NCBI RefSeq assembly: GCF_003601975.1
Contig: NZ_QZWZ01000031.1
Coordinates: 1-64,000 of the forward strand
Origin: Mesorhizobium waimense
GTDB taxonomy: Bacteria > Pseudomonadota > Alphaproteobacteria > Rhizobiales > Rhizobiaceae
Reading direction: 5' to 3'
DNA: 64,000 nucleotides
Shown here piece after piece: positions 53,445 to 61,521 of the stretch (positions within the stretch are counted from its first letter, which is position 1; the number at the start of each line of letters is the position of its first letter). The position numbers were made by a program, and so were the translations under genes. The notes below the pieces were generated by a model, which saw nothing but the letters and a program-made list of their open reading frames with translations, made no database searches and was not told the origin of the DNA.

Positions 53445-53507
53445 GATCCATCGAGAGGCGCCAGCCGCGATTGCGAACAATAGCCGCCGATGATGGCGGC
53501 CGGACCC

Positions 53508-53544
53508 TGAGCGGTTCAACGTTTGATGAATTGTTGAGCCGCTC
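53508..53544. repeat. Imperfect palindrome next to a family B repeat
   Basis: GAGCGGTTCAACG and TTGTTGAGCCGCTC arms form an imperfect stem with a few mismatches. It joins directly onto the family B copy at 53541. Confidence 0.55.
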
Positions 53545-53609
53545 TAACCCTTTGTTTTTACGCAATTCCAGACGGACAACCGCCATGCCCTTTCCTGCAA
53601 TTGCTCTAG
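53541..53609 (-). repeat. Dispersed palindromic repeat, family B, copy 2
   Basis: GCTCTA...TTTTTACGCAATTCCAGACGG then CCTTTCCTGCAATTGCTCTA. It is the reverse-orientation relative of the element at 8447-8498, more degenerate. It lies between the convergent DUF1330 and DCC genes and touches the latter's 3' end. Confidence 0.6.
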
Positions 53610-54067
53610 CCAATCAGCCGCTCCCGCATCTCCGCTGACGGGATCTCGCAGCTGTCCCTTCTGCCGAACAGGGCATAGCGGTTCTTGGCGATGCGATCGT
53701 AGAGCCAGTCGCGCAGCGGGCGTGGCAAAAGCAGCAGGAGCCTGGCCGCCCGCCACGGCCAGCCCAGTTCGGCCATAACGGCGACGAAACTGTCGAGTCG
53801 GGTGAAGGCGGCGCCGTCAATGAGGGCCAGATTGGTCTCGTAGCTGTCGGTCGGCAGGCCGTGCTTGCAAAACAGCGCTTCGCCAAACGGCGACTGCGCC
53901 GTGGCAAAGCGGAAGCGCTGCTTGCGGTCGAGCCGGATCACCGTCCGGACAAAACCCGAGCAGAACACGCAGACGCCATCGAAGACGATCAGCGGATGGG
54001 ATGCGTCGAAGGATTCAGGAGGAGGGGCTGGTTCAGGAAGGGAGGTTGGCTTGAAGACGTCGGTCAC
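53606..54067 (-). CDS. DCC-family thiol-disulfide oxidoreductase-like protein (DUF393)
   Basis: A 153-residue protein with LIVFDGVCVFCSGFVRTVIRLDR. The D-G-x-C-x2-C motif defines the DCC family, and YEVNLAL-like TNLALIDG follows. The thioredoxin-like fold is predicted, but reactions are unproven. Leftward, single gene. Confidence 0.88.
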   Translation of the reverse strand: MTDVFKPTSLPEPAPPPESFDASHPLIVFDGVCVFCSGFVRTVIRLDRKQRFRFATAQSPFGEALFCKHGLPTDSYETNLALIDGAAFTRLDSFVAVMAELGWPWRAARLLLLLPRPLRDWLYDRIAKNRYALFGRRDSCEIPSAEMRERLIG

Positions 54068-54247
54068 ATTTGCCTCGGCTGCTAATGTCCTCGGACACTA
54101 AGTCAGCCGATGGCAGTTATCAAAGCCCTGGCGTTGTCGCACGCCGTCTGTCGGCCAGCGCGGGGCGCTCGGCGCGATAGGTGGTTGCGCGATGATTGTC
54201 GGCCGGTTTGCAGATCCGGCTGTCATGACGGCTTTCGAGGGTCATGA

Positions 54248-54394
54248 TCAGTGCGCGCTGATGCCCAGAGAATTGCCGCGGCGTGCGCAGGCCGGGCCCG
54301 GTCCGCGCATATAGTAGCGCTCCGGCCGATAGGTCGGTGCGACGAACTCGCGGAGGGCGACGGCATAGCCGGCGATGTGATTCCAGAACTTCAT
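54248..54394 (-). CDS. Possible 48-residue small protein
   Basis: A short leftward frame: MKFWNHIAGYAVALREFVAP, then TYRPERYYMRGPGPACARRGNSLGISAH. AGGGAAA precedes the ATG. The MKFWNHIAGYAVALREF start looks like a membrane-surface helix and recalls tiny rhizobial proteins, but I cannot name a family. It lies in a 690-base gap between the DCC and ku genes, which otherwise shows nothing. Confidence 0.4.
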   Translation of the reverse strand: MKFWNHIAGYAVALREFVAPTYRPERYYMRGPGPACARRGNSLGISAH

Positions 54395-54759
54395 TTTCCC
54401 TGTCCCTGTCCCGATTTCGGATGTCCCTTCCGAATTGCGAGGGATCATAGCGTCGAGGCGTGAATAGTCGGTGAACGTGATGTTAATTTCTGGTCCGAAA
54501 CGCCCTGGTTCGTGGCCGGAATGCGGCTGATTCGGGGTGTTTCCGTGCAGTCTGTCGTCATTTCGGCTTGTGTGACTTTTGCATCACATATGTTTCGTAT
54601 TGATGTCGCTTGGGCGCGGTTCTGTTTCAACGCTGCGCCGCTTCGCGAAACTTCCGTGCGCGCAGTCTAAAAAGCGGCCGGCCTTGCCGCGCCTCTGGCC
54701 GGAACCGGAATGGGCTCTGTCCGTTCTCGGGTTAAGCCGTATCGCAGAGGGAGTTCGCC

Positions 54760-55626
54760 ATGGCGCCGCGTCCCGCCTGGAAGGGTTATCTGAAGCTTTC
54801 GCTGGTCACCTGCGCCATCGAACTGACCAATGTCGTCACCCACACCGAGAAGGTCTCGTTCCGCATCCTCAACCGCAAGACCGGCAACACGGTGAAGCGC
54901 ATCTATGTCGATGCCGAAACCGGCAAGCCGTTGGAAGAAGGTGACGAGATCAAGGGCTATGAGGTCGATGACGACGAGTTCGTCCATATCGAGGAAGACG
55001 AGATCGAGGCGGTGCAGATCGAAACCTCGCACACGATGAGCCTCGACGGCTTCGTCGACAAAGCCTCGATCCAGCAGATCTATCTCGACACGCCCTATTA
55101 TGTTTCGCCGGCCGACAAGGTGTCGGAGGAAGCTTTTGCTGTCATCCGCGACGCCATGTTGGCGAAGAAAATGGCTGGGCTCGCCCGTATCGTGCTCTAC
55201 CAACGCGAACGCCCGGTGGTGATCGAGCCGCTGGGCAAGGGCATGGTGCTGACCACTTTGCGCTACGACAACACCGTGCGGCAGCCGGACACCGTCTTCG
55301 GCGAGATCAAGGCGGTGAAGACCGACGACGAGATGACCGATCTTGCCGAGCTCATCATCGACAAGAAGAAGGCGAAATTCGATCCCTCGAAATTCGACGA
55401 CAAATACGAGGATGCGCTGCTCGAACTGATCCGCGCCAAGAAGGCCGGTAGGAAGGCGCCGAAGCCAAGGGCGGCGCCCAAGCCCTCCAATGTCGTCAAC
55501 CTTTTCGATGCGCTTAAGAAGAGCCTCTCGGCAGACGGCGGCTCAGGGAGAGGGAGAAAGCCGGCGAAGCGTTCGGCGAAAACTGCCAGGCCGAAGGCCG
55601 CCGACGGCAGGCGTAAATCGGCTTAG
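54760..55626 (+). CDS. ku: Non-homologous end joining protein Ku
   Basis: A 288-residue bacterial Ku with the ring-forming core: APRPAWKGYLKLSLVTCAIEL, GDEIKGYEVDDDEFVHIEEDE, YLDTPYYVSPADK and YDNTVRQPD. The C-terminal tail is Lys/Arg-rich (RKPAKRSAKTARPKA), as in Ku forms that bind DNA tightly. It binds double-strand ends and recruits LigD, encoded 11 bases downstream in the same unit. Confidence 0.97.
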   Translation: MAPRPAWKGYLKLSLVTCAIELTNVVTHTEKVSFRILNRKTGNTVKRIYVDAETGKPLEEGDEIKGYEVDDDEFVHIEEDEIEAVQIETSHTMSLDGFVDKASIQQIYLDTPYYVSPADKVSEEAFAVIRDAMLAKKMAGLARIVLYQRERPVVIEPLGKGMVLTTLRYDNTVRQPDTVFGEIKAVKTDDEMTDLAELIIDKKKAKFDPSKFDDKYEDALLELIRAKKAGRKAPKPRAAPKPSNVVNLFDALKKSLSADGGSGRGRKPAKRSAKTARPKAADGRRKSA

Positions 55627-55637
55627 GACGGCAACCC

Positions 55638-58160
55638 ATGGCCGGCCTCGAACAATATCAAGCCAAGCGCGATTTCCGGAAAACCACCGAGCCGACGGGC
55701 AAGGTCTCGCGGGCCGGAAAAAAGGCCGGCGGCATCTTCGTCATCCACAAACATGCCGCCACACGGCTGCACTACGATCTGCGACTGGAGCATGACGGCG
55801 TGCTCTGGAGCTGGGCGGTGACGCGCGGCCCGAGCCTCGATCCGCATGAGAAGCGGCTCGCCGTGCATGTCGAGGACCACCCGATCGACTATGCACCGTT
55901 CGAAGGCACTATTCCCAAGGGCGAGTATGGCGGCGGTTCCGTCATCGTCTGGGACGAAGGCACATGGATGCCCGAGACGGACCCGGCCAAGGCGATGAAG
56001 AAGGGCCATATCGGCTTCGAGCTTAAGGGCCACAAATTGCATGGCCGCTGGCATCTCGTCAGGCTGAAGTCTCGCTCCGGCGAAAAGCGCGACAACTGGC
56101 TGCTGATCAAGTCCGACGATGCTGCCGCGCGCCCCGGCGAGGACATCCTCAAGGAGCAGCCGAAATCGGTGAAGTCGGGCCTGACCGTCGAGGAGGTGGC
56201 TGAAGGCAAGACGGCTAAAGGAAAGAAGGCCGAGGTCTGGCATTCCAACAAGCCGGCCGCCGGCAAGGCGAAAGCCGGCCACGCCAAGCGCCTCGGCTTC
56301 ATCGAACCAAGCCTTGCCACTCTGCAGAAAGACGCGCCTTCCGGCGAGGAATGGCTGCATGAAGTGAAGTTCGACGGCTATCGCATGCAGGGCCAGCTGG
56401 CCGGCAGCGAGGTAAGGCTGCTGACCCGCGCCGGTCTCGACTGGACGGGGAAATTCGACGGCCCAGTCACCGCCGCGCTTGCCAGCCTGAAGTGCCGGGA
56501 CGCCATCATCGATGGCGAGGTCGTCGTGCTCGCCGACAGCGGCGTCTCGTCCTTCGCCTTGCTGCAGGCGGACCTGTCGGCCCGGCGGGCGGATCGCTTC
56601 GTCTTCTATGTCTTCGACCTTATGCGGCTCAACGGCCAGGATCTGCGCAGCGAGCCGTTGGTCGAACGCAAGCAGGCCCTGGCTGAACTGCTCGGCGATC
56701 AGTCCGAGCAGTCGGCGCTGCGCTTCAGTGATCATTTCGCCGAACCGGGCAAGGTCATGCTGCAGCATGTCTGCCGGATGGGTCTGGAAGGCGTCGTTTC
56801 GAAACGCGCCGATGCGCCTTACCGCAGCGGCCGTGGTCTGACCTGGGTGAAGTCGAAATGCACGCTGCGCCAGGAATTCGTCGTCGGCGGCTATCTGCCA
56901 TCCGACAAGACCGGACGTGGCCTGCGCTCGCTGCTGGTTGGCTATCACGAAGGCGGCAAGCTGCATTATGCCGGCCGCGTCGGCACCGGTTTCTCCGGCA
57001 AGGTGGCCGCGGATCTGAAGAAGCGGCTCGACGACCTCAAGGCAAAAGCCTCGCCTTTCTCCGCCGCCGTGCCGAAAGGCAAGGGGCTGGTCTGGGTCGA
57101 GCCCGAACTCGTCGGCGAAGTGGAGTTCCGCAGTTGGACATCCGACCGTATAATCCGCCACGCCTCGTTCCAGGGATTGCGTGAGGACAAACCGGCGGAG
57201 GAAGTCGTGCAGGAAAAGCCGAAGCAAGCCACCGGCAAGGCCGGGAGCAACCCGAAGGCGGATGGTGCCAAGGCGGCGCCGAGGGCCACTTCGGCCGCAA
57301 CCGCGAAGACCTCGGTGAAGCTTTCGCACCCGAACAAGCTCTTGTGGCCCGACGAGAAGATTTCCAAGCAGGGTCTGCTCGATCACTACGCGCTGGTCTG
57401 GCCGCGCATGGAACAGTTCGTCGTCAACCGCCCGCTCAGCCTGGTGCGAGCGCCGGACGGTATCGGCGGCCCACGCTTCTTCCAGAAGCACGCCTCGGCC
57501 GGCATGCATGACAAGATCCTCAGGATGAAGGATCCGACGGACGGCGAGGAGATCCTGTTCATCCGGGATTTCGACGGCCTTGCCGCGCTGGTCCAGTACG
57601 GCGTGGTCGAGGTCCACATCTGGGGCTGCACCGTCGACGAGTTGGAGAAGCCGGACCAGATCATCTTCGATCTCGATCCGGATGAAGGCGTCGACGTCAA
57701 GGCGGTGCGCGAGGCAGCCCTCGACATCCGCGCCAGGCTCGACGAGCTGGCGCTGCCAAACCTCGTCAAGACCTCGGGCGGCAAGGGCTATCATGTCGTC
57801 GTGCCGCTGAAACCGTCGGCGGATTGGGAGGAGGCAAAGACCTTCGCCCATGATTTTGCCCGCGCGCTGGAACAGGCCGCACCCGACCGCTACACGGCGA
57901 CGCTGTCGAAAAAGGCGCGCACCGGAAAGATCTTCGTCGACTATCTGCGCAATGGCCGCGGTTCGACGACGGTGGCGCCCTATTCGTCGCGGGCCAAGAA
58001 GGGAGCAACGGTGTCGATGCCGCTGACCTGGGCCGAGATCGAGGCCGGGCTGGCGCCGAATGCTTTTGCGATCGGCGACAAGGCGTCGTTGAAGCAATTA
58101 TCGCAGGCCGATCCCTGGGCGGATTTTTTCAAGTTGGGCAAGCTGCTGAAGCGCGGCTAG
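55638..58160 (+). CDS. ligD: ATP-dependent DNA ligase LigD (PE-ligase-polymerase)
   Basis: An 840-residue NHEJ enzyme with three modules in order. The 3'-phosphoesterase (about 30-190) has HKHAATRLHYDLRLEHDGVL. The ligase (about 215-520) has nucleotidyl Lys K244 in EVKFDGYR, and LEGVVSKRADAPYRSGR. The AEP-type polymerase (about 560-840) has catalytic D678/D680 in FDLDPDEG and KTSGGKGYHVVVPL. This order matches Pseudomonas and rhizobial LigD. Coupled with ku, it gives the cell end joining without a template. Confidence 0.97.
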   Translation: MAGLEQYQAKRDFRKTTEPTGKVSRAGKKAGGIFVIHKHAATRLHYDLRLEHDGVLWSWAVTRGPSLDPHEKRLAVHVEDHPIDYAPFEGTIPKGEYGGGSVIVWDEGTWMPETDPAKAMKKGHIGFELKGHKLHGRWHLVRLKSRSGEKRDNWLLIKSDDAAARPGEDILKEQPKSVKSGLTVEEVAEGKTAKGKKAEVWHSNKPAAGKAKAGHAKRLGFIEPSLATLQKDAPSGEEWLHEVKFDGYRMQGQLAGSEVRLLTRAGLDWTGKFDGPVTAALASLKCRDAIIDGEVVVLADSGVSSFALLQADLSARRADRFVFYVFDLMRLNGQDLRSEPLVERKQALAELLGDQSEQSALRFSDHFAEPGKVMLQHVCRMGLEGVVSKRADAPYRSGRGLTWVKSKCTLRQEFVVGGYLPSDKTGRGLRSLLVGYHEGGKLHYAGRVGTGFSGKVAADLKKRLDDLKAKASPFSAAVPKGKGLVWVEPELVGEVEFRSWTSDRIIRHASFQGLREDKPAEEVVQEKPKQATGKAGSNPKADGAKAAPRATSAATAKTSVKLSHPNKLLWPDEKISKQGLLDHYALVWPRMEQFVVNRPLSLVRAPDGIGGPRFFQKHASAGMHDKILRMKDPTDGEEILFIRDFDGLAALVQYGVVEVHIWGCTVDELEKPDQIIFDLDPDEGVDVKAVREAALDIRARLDELALPNLVKTSGGKGYHVVVPLKPSADWEEAKTFAHDFARALEQAAPDRYTATLSKKARTGKIFVDYLRNGRGSTTVAPYSSRAKKGATVSMPLTWAEIEAGLAPNAFAIGDKASLKQLSQADPWADFFKLGKLLKRG

Positions 58161-58164
58161 CCCC

Positions 58165-58839
58165 TCAAGCAAGAAACACCTTCTCGAACGCCTGCCTGCC
58201 TGTCGGCGAAAACATCACCGCCCGGCTGTCCTTTTCGCGTCGCGCCCATTTTTCGGCGAGGATCTTGTCGAGGATCGCTGCCCCCAGCGTGCCGGCGAGA
58301 TGCGAGCGCCGCACGCTCCAGTCGAGGCAGGCGCGGCAGACCGGCCGGCGCGCCTTGGCCTCGAAATCGATGCCGAGCGCGGCAAAATGCGACGCGGCCG
58401 ACGGCCCGAGTCGGATCTCCTTGTCGTCGCGCAGCAGCACCTTCTTGTCGACCAGACGATCGAGCATCGCCACCGCTTGCTCGCCGGCCAGATGATCGTA
58501 GCAGACGCGCGCCACGCGCATGGCGGCATCGCGCGGGCCCGGCCGCACCCGCTTTGGACCGACGGCTTCCGCGACGCCGGTGATCGCCTCGATCATGCCG
58601 GCCACCTGTGGGCCGGCGAGGCCGTAGTAGCGGTGCCGCCCCTGGCTCGCCAGCGTCAGCAAGCCGCCCTCCATCAGTTTCGACAGATGTGACGAGGCGG
58701 TCGGCAGCGACACGCCGGCCTCCAGCGCCAGTTCGCTCGCCGTCAGCGCCGTGCCGCCCATCAGCGCGGAGAGCATGTTTGCCCGCGCCGGATCGCCGAC
58801 CAGGCTGGCGATGCGGGCTATGTCCGGGCCTTCACGCAT
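58165..58839 (-). CDS. ArsR-family regulator
   Basis: A 224-residue winged-helix protein: IARIASLVGDPARANMLSALMGGTALTASELALEAGVSLPTASSHLSKLMEGGLL, then RHRYYGLAGPQVAGMIEAI. It has a longer C-terminal part (CRACLDWSVRRSHLAG) containing two Cys, which could sense metals or oxidants. ATG at 58839 with GGAGATG upstream. It is divergent from two small ABM-fold genes, with a perfect palindrome between. Confidence 0.92.
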   Translation of the reverse strand: MREGPDIARIASLVGDPARANMLSALMGGTALTASELALEAGVSLPTASSHLSKLMEGGLLTLASQGRHRYYGLAGPQVAGMIEAITGVAEAVGPKRVRPGPRDAAMRVARVCYDHLAGEQAVAMLDRLVDKKVLLRDDKEIRLGPSAASHFAALGIDFEAKARRPVCRACLDWSVRRSHLAGTLGAAILDKILAEKWARREKDSRAVMFSPTGRQAFEKVFLA

Positions 58840-58936
58840 AGTTTCATCTCCATCGAAGCATTCCCGCGAGGAAACCACTATCCTGCGATCAGATCAAGGA
58901 GATGGCGATGACCGCCACAACGCTCCTGACATCGAA

Positions 58937-58953
58937 TTGCCTAGCATAGGCAA
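58937..58953. promoter_or_regulatory. Candidate ArsR operator
   Basis: TTGCCTA-GCA-TAGGCAA, a perfect 7+3+7 palindrome 67 bases upstream of the NIPSNAP gene and 98 bases upstream of arsR. Its position between the divergent genes fits an autoregulated ArsR switch. Confidence 0.65.
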
Positions 58954-59019
58954 GCACGCAATGTTTCGACCGTGCTCGAAGCGTCGCCGCAACAGACCCA
59001 AGCTGACGAGGAGACGACA

Positions 59020-59352
59020 ATGACCATCACATGCTTCATCCGCTACGAGATCGACCCGTTCGGCAAGGCGGCTTTCGAGGAATATGCGCGCAATTGGGGC
59101 CAGGTCATCCCGCGCTGCGGCGCCGATTTGATCGGCTATTTCGCGCCGCATGAAGGCTCGGCCACCACGGCTTATGCTGCCTACAACATCGAAAACCTCG
59201 CCGCCTACGAAGCCTACCGCGCCAGGCTTGCCGCCGATCCGGCCAGCAAGGCAAACTACGAACTCGCCAAGCGGGAAAAATTCATCTTGAAGGAGGATCG
59301 CATGTTCCTGAAACTGGCCTCCGGGCCGCACGCCAAATTGGTGCTGCCGTGA
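59020..59352 (+). CDS. NIPSNAP family protein
   Basis: A 110-residue ferredoxin-like alpha-beta barrel protein: CFIRYEIDPFGKAAFEEYARNWG, RCGADLIGYFAPHEGSA and YEAYRARLAADPASKANY are NIPSNAP features. GAGGAGAC lies just before the ATG at 59020. Its stop overlaps the GTG of the next gene, so both are made together, presumably under ArsR. Biochemical function unknown. Confidence 0.88.
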   Translation: MTITCFIRYEIDPFGKAAFEEYARNWGQVIPRCGADLIGYFAPHEGSATTAYAAYNIENLAAYEAYRARLAADPASKANYELAKREKFILKEDRMFLKLASGPHAKLVLP

Positions 59353-59693
59353 TCGCCGTCATCTTCGAGGTCGAGCCGGCGGCGGGCCGGCGCGACGCCT
59401 ATCTAGGAATCGCCGCCGAACTGCGGCCGCTGCTCGACGGCATCGACGGATTCATCTCGATCGAGCGGTTCCAGAGCCTTGTCGATCCCAACCGCATCCT
59501 GTCGCTGTCGTTCTGGCGCGACGAGGACGCGGTCAAGGCCTGGCGCAACACGGAGGAACACAGGCAGGCGCAGAAGGCCGGGCGCGGAGGCATCTTTGCC
59601 GGCTATCGTTTGCGTATCGCCCATGTCTTGCGTGATTATGGGCTGACGGAAAGGGCGGAGGCGCCGGCCGATAGCAGGACGGTGAATGGGTGA
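59349..59693 (+). CDS. Antibiotic biosynthesis monooxygenase-domain protein
   Basis: A 114-residue ABM-fold protein: VIFEVEPAAGRRDAYLGIAAELRPLL, GFISIERFQS and SLSFWRDEDAVKAWRNTEEH. GTG start overlapping the NIPSNAP stop (GTGA). Members include heme-degrading or quinone-forming monooxygenases, but many are uncharacterised. It probably forms a pair with the NIPSNAP protein. Confidence 0.88.
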   Translation: MIAVIFEVEPAAGRRDAYLGIAAELRPLLDGIDGFISIERFQSLVDPNRILSLSFWRDEDAVKAWRNTEEHRQAQKAGRGGIFAGYRLRIAHVLRDYGLTERAEAPADSRTVNG

Positions 59694-59730
59694 GGCTCCC
59701 CCTTCCCCCCCTTGTGGGGAAAAGCGCCGC

Positions 59731-60714
59731 TCACGCATTGCCGATCAATACGCCCGCCGCGAACACCAGCGCGCCGCCCAGCACCACCTGGAAGGCGGCG
59801 CGCCAGAATGGGGTCTGCATATAGCGGTTCTGCACGAAGGCGATCGTCCACAATTCGAAGAACACGACTACGGCCGCCACCACCGTCGCCGTCCAGAAGA
59901 GCGGGATGAGATAGGGCAACGCGTGGCCCAACCCGCCCAACGTGGTCATGATGCCGACGGTCAGCCCGCGCTTCACCGGCGAGCCGCGGCCCGACAATTT
60001 GCCGTCGTCGGAGGCGACCTCGGTAAAACCCATCGAGATGCCGGCGCCGATCGAGGCGGCAAGTCCGACCAAAAAAGTCTGGAACGTGTCGTGGGTTGCG
60101 AAGGCGGCGGCGAAGATCGGCGCCAGCGTCGACACCGATCCGTCCATCAGCCCGGCCAGTCCCGGCTGCACATAGGTCAGGATGAACTGGCGCTGCTCTG
60201 CGCTCGCCTCCTCGTCCTTGATCTCGCCCGGCACATGTTTTTGTTCCAGCTGATGCGCCGAGCTCTCATGGCCCTGTTCGGCCGCCGCCAGATCGTCGAG
60301 CAGCTTTCGGGTCGAGGCATCGGTGGTGTGCTTGGCCGCCTCGACATAGAACAGATAAGCCTGCCGCTCCATCGCCTCGGCCTGCCGACGCACGGCTTCG
60401 ATGCCTAGCGGCCTGACCAGCCAGTCCGGCTTGCGCTCGTAATAGCCCTTCACATGCTCGCGCCGGATCAAGGGGATGCGCTCGCCGAAGCGTTTTCGGT
60501 AAAGTTCGATCAGCGAGTCGCGGTGGCCGTCCTCCTCTTCCGCCATCGCCTCGAACACCTTGGCCGATTGCGGAAAGCTTTGGGCCAGTCCGTCGGCATA
60601 GGCGCGGTAGATGCGCCCGTCATCCTCCTCGGACGAAATCGCCAGCGCCAGGATCTCCTGCTCGGACAGCGAATCGAAAGAACGGCGGCCGAAGCCGAAG
60701 ACACGGGAAAGCAT
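59731..60714 (-). CDS. mbfA: Membrane-bound ferritin-like protein MbfA (Fe/Mn exporter)
   Basis: A 327-residue two-part protein. The N-terminal ferritin/rubrerythrin-like domain (about 15-150) has ISSEEDDGRIYRAYADGL, AMAEEEDGHRDSLIELY and LAAAEQGHESSAHQLE iron ligands. The C-terminal VIT1/CCC1-like membrane domain (about 170-327) has GLAGLMDGSVSTLAPIFAAAFA. In Agrobacterium and Bradyrhizobium MbfA exports iron and is repressed by Irr. The ATG at 60714 has AGGGTGA upstream, adjoining an Irr box. A TTG at 60720 would also open the frame. Confidence 0.93.
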   Translation of the reverse strand: MLSRVFGFGRRSFDSLSEQEILALAISSEEDDGRIYRAYADGLAQSFPQSAKVFEAMAEEEDGHRDSLIELYRKRFGERIPLIRREHVKGYYERKPDWLVRPLGIEAVRRQAEAMERQAYLFYVEAAKHTTDASTRKLLDDLAAAEQGHESSAHQLEQKHVPGEIKDEEASAEQRQFILTYVQPGLAGLMDGSVSTLAPIFAAAFATHDTFQTFLVGLAASIGAGISMGFTEVASDDGKLSGRGSPVKRGLTVGIMTTLGGLGHALPYLIPLFWTATVVAAVVVFFELWTIAFVQNRYMQTPFWRAAFQVVLGGALVFAAGVLIGNA

Positions 60715-60724
60715 GAGCAAGTCA

Positions 60725-60753
60725 CCCTAGTTTAGAATAGTTCTAAACTAGGG
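60725..60753. promoter_or_regulatory. Irr-type iron control element (ICE) before mbfA
   Basis: A 29-base near-perfect palindrome whose core TTTAGAATAGTTCTAAA (60731-60747) fits the ICE consensus TTTRGAAYNRTTCYAAA on both strands. It ends about 10 bases before the mbfA ATG, so Irr bound in low iron would block transcription or elongation directly. Confidence 0.88.
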
Positions 60754-60889
60754 TTTCATCCGTTGCTGGTCAATCGCGATAGCCCAGGGGTTCAAAAAAT
60801 GTTGAACTGAGCGATCGCGCGATGCTCTTCTTTATTGGCGAATGTTCACCTATATAACCGAGCCTAAGCCAAAACAAAGGAAGCCACGG

Positions 60890-61213
60890 ATGACGGAAAT
60901 GCCGGATGCGCACACGTTTGACCCAAAACCTGTCCTCGATCTCATCGCCAGCATCGAGGCCGATCTGCAGCGCCTCAAAGGCCTGGTCGAACTGCAGGTC
61001 GAAAAATTCGATCCCGCCAACCCACACAACAAGACCCCCGACGGCAAGCTGACCGAGGAAGGGGTCGAGTGCTGCTACCGTATGTTCGACGACGGCAAGT
61101 CGCGCTATTCGGTCGCCCAGCAGATGAAGATCTCCTTCGCCGCCGCTACCCATCGCTTCAACGCCTGGCGCAAGGCTGGCGGAGCTAAGCGGCGGAAGAC
61201 GCTTTTGGGGTGA
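60890..61213 (+). CDS. Hypothetical protein with helix-turn-helix-like C-terminus
   Basis: A 107-residue protein: coiled-coil-like N-terminus (PVLDLIASIEADLQRLKGLVELQVEKF), then KLTEEGVECCYRMFDDGKSRYSVAQQMKISFAAATHRFNAWRKAGG, which resembles the resolvase/transposase-type HTH (start of a helix, turn at MKIS, recognition helix AAATHRFNAWR). AAGGAAG precedes the ATG. Divergent from mbfA, about 140 bases from the iron box. Family unknown to me. Confidence 0.75.
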   Translation: MTEMPDAHTFDPKPVLDLIASIEADLQRLKGLVELQVEKFDPANPHNKTPDGKLTEEGVECCYRMFDDGKSRYSVAQQMKISFAAATHRFNAWRKAGGAKRRKTLLG

Positions 61214-61521
61214 ACGATCGGTTCGCGGCAAGGCAAATAGCTGATCTCGGCGCCGCCCTCATTGCCCTGCCGGGCATTTCTCCCCGTAATCGGGGAGAAA
61301 GAGGCTGGCCGCAACGCCGGCGCCCTTCTTGGATGCTGGTGATGCGCGAAACCACCGGCGACGGCGTCCTTCTTCCCGTTTACGATGGCGGCAGCCAGAT
61401 GAGGGGCAGCGCTGCCCGCGTGTCATGACTCTCCAAACCTTGTAACGGTCACATTTTTTCGTTGGCGCCCGGCATGGCTTCCCGTGCACGATAGTGGGAT
61501 CACTTTTCTGCAAGGTTTGCC
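61214..61521. other. Intergenic region with palindrome
   Basis: About 310 bases without a gene. It carries TTTCTCCCCG-TAAT-CGGGGAGAAA (61277-61300), a perfect 10-bp stem that I recognise as a recurrent Mesorhizobium repeat. It may also serve as a terminator for the hypothetical gene before it. Confidence 0.55.

Noticed and set aside
55623..58097. 824-codon frame antisense to ligD
   Set aside because: Mirrors ligD over its whole length with biased composition; no start signal.
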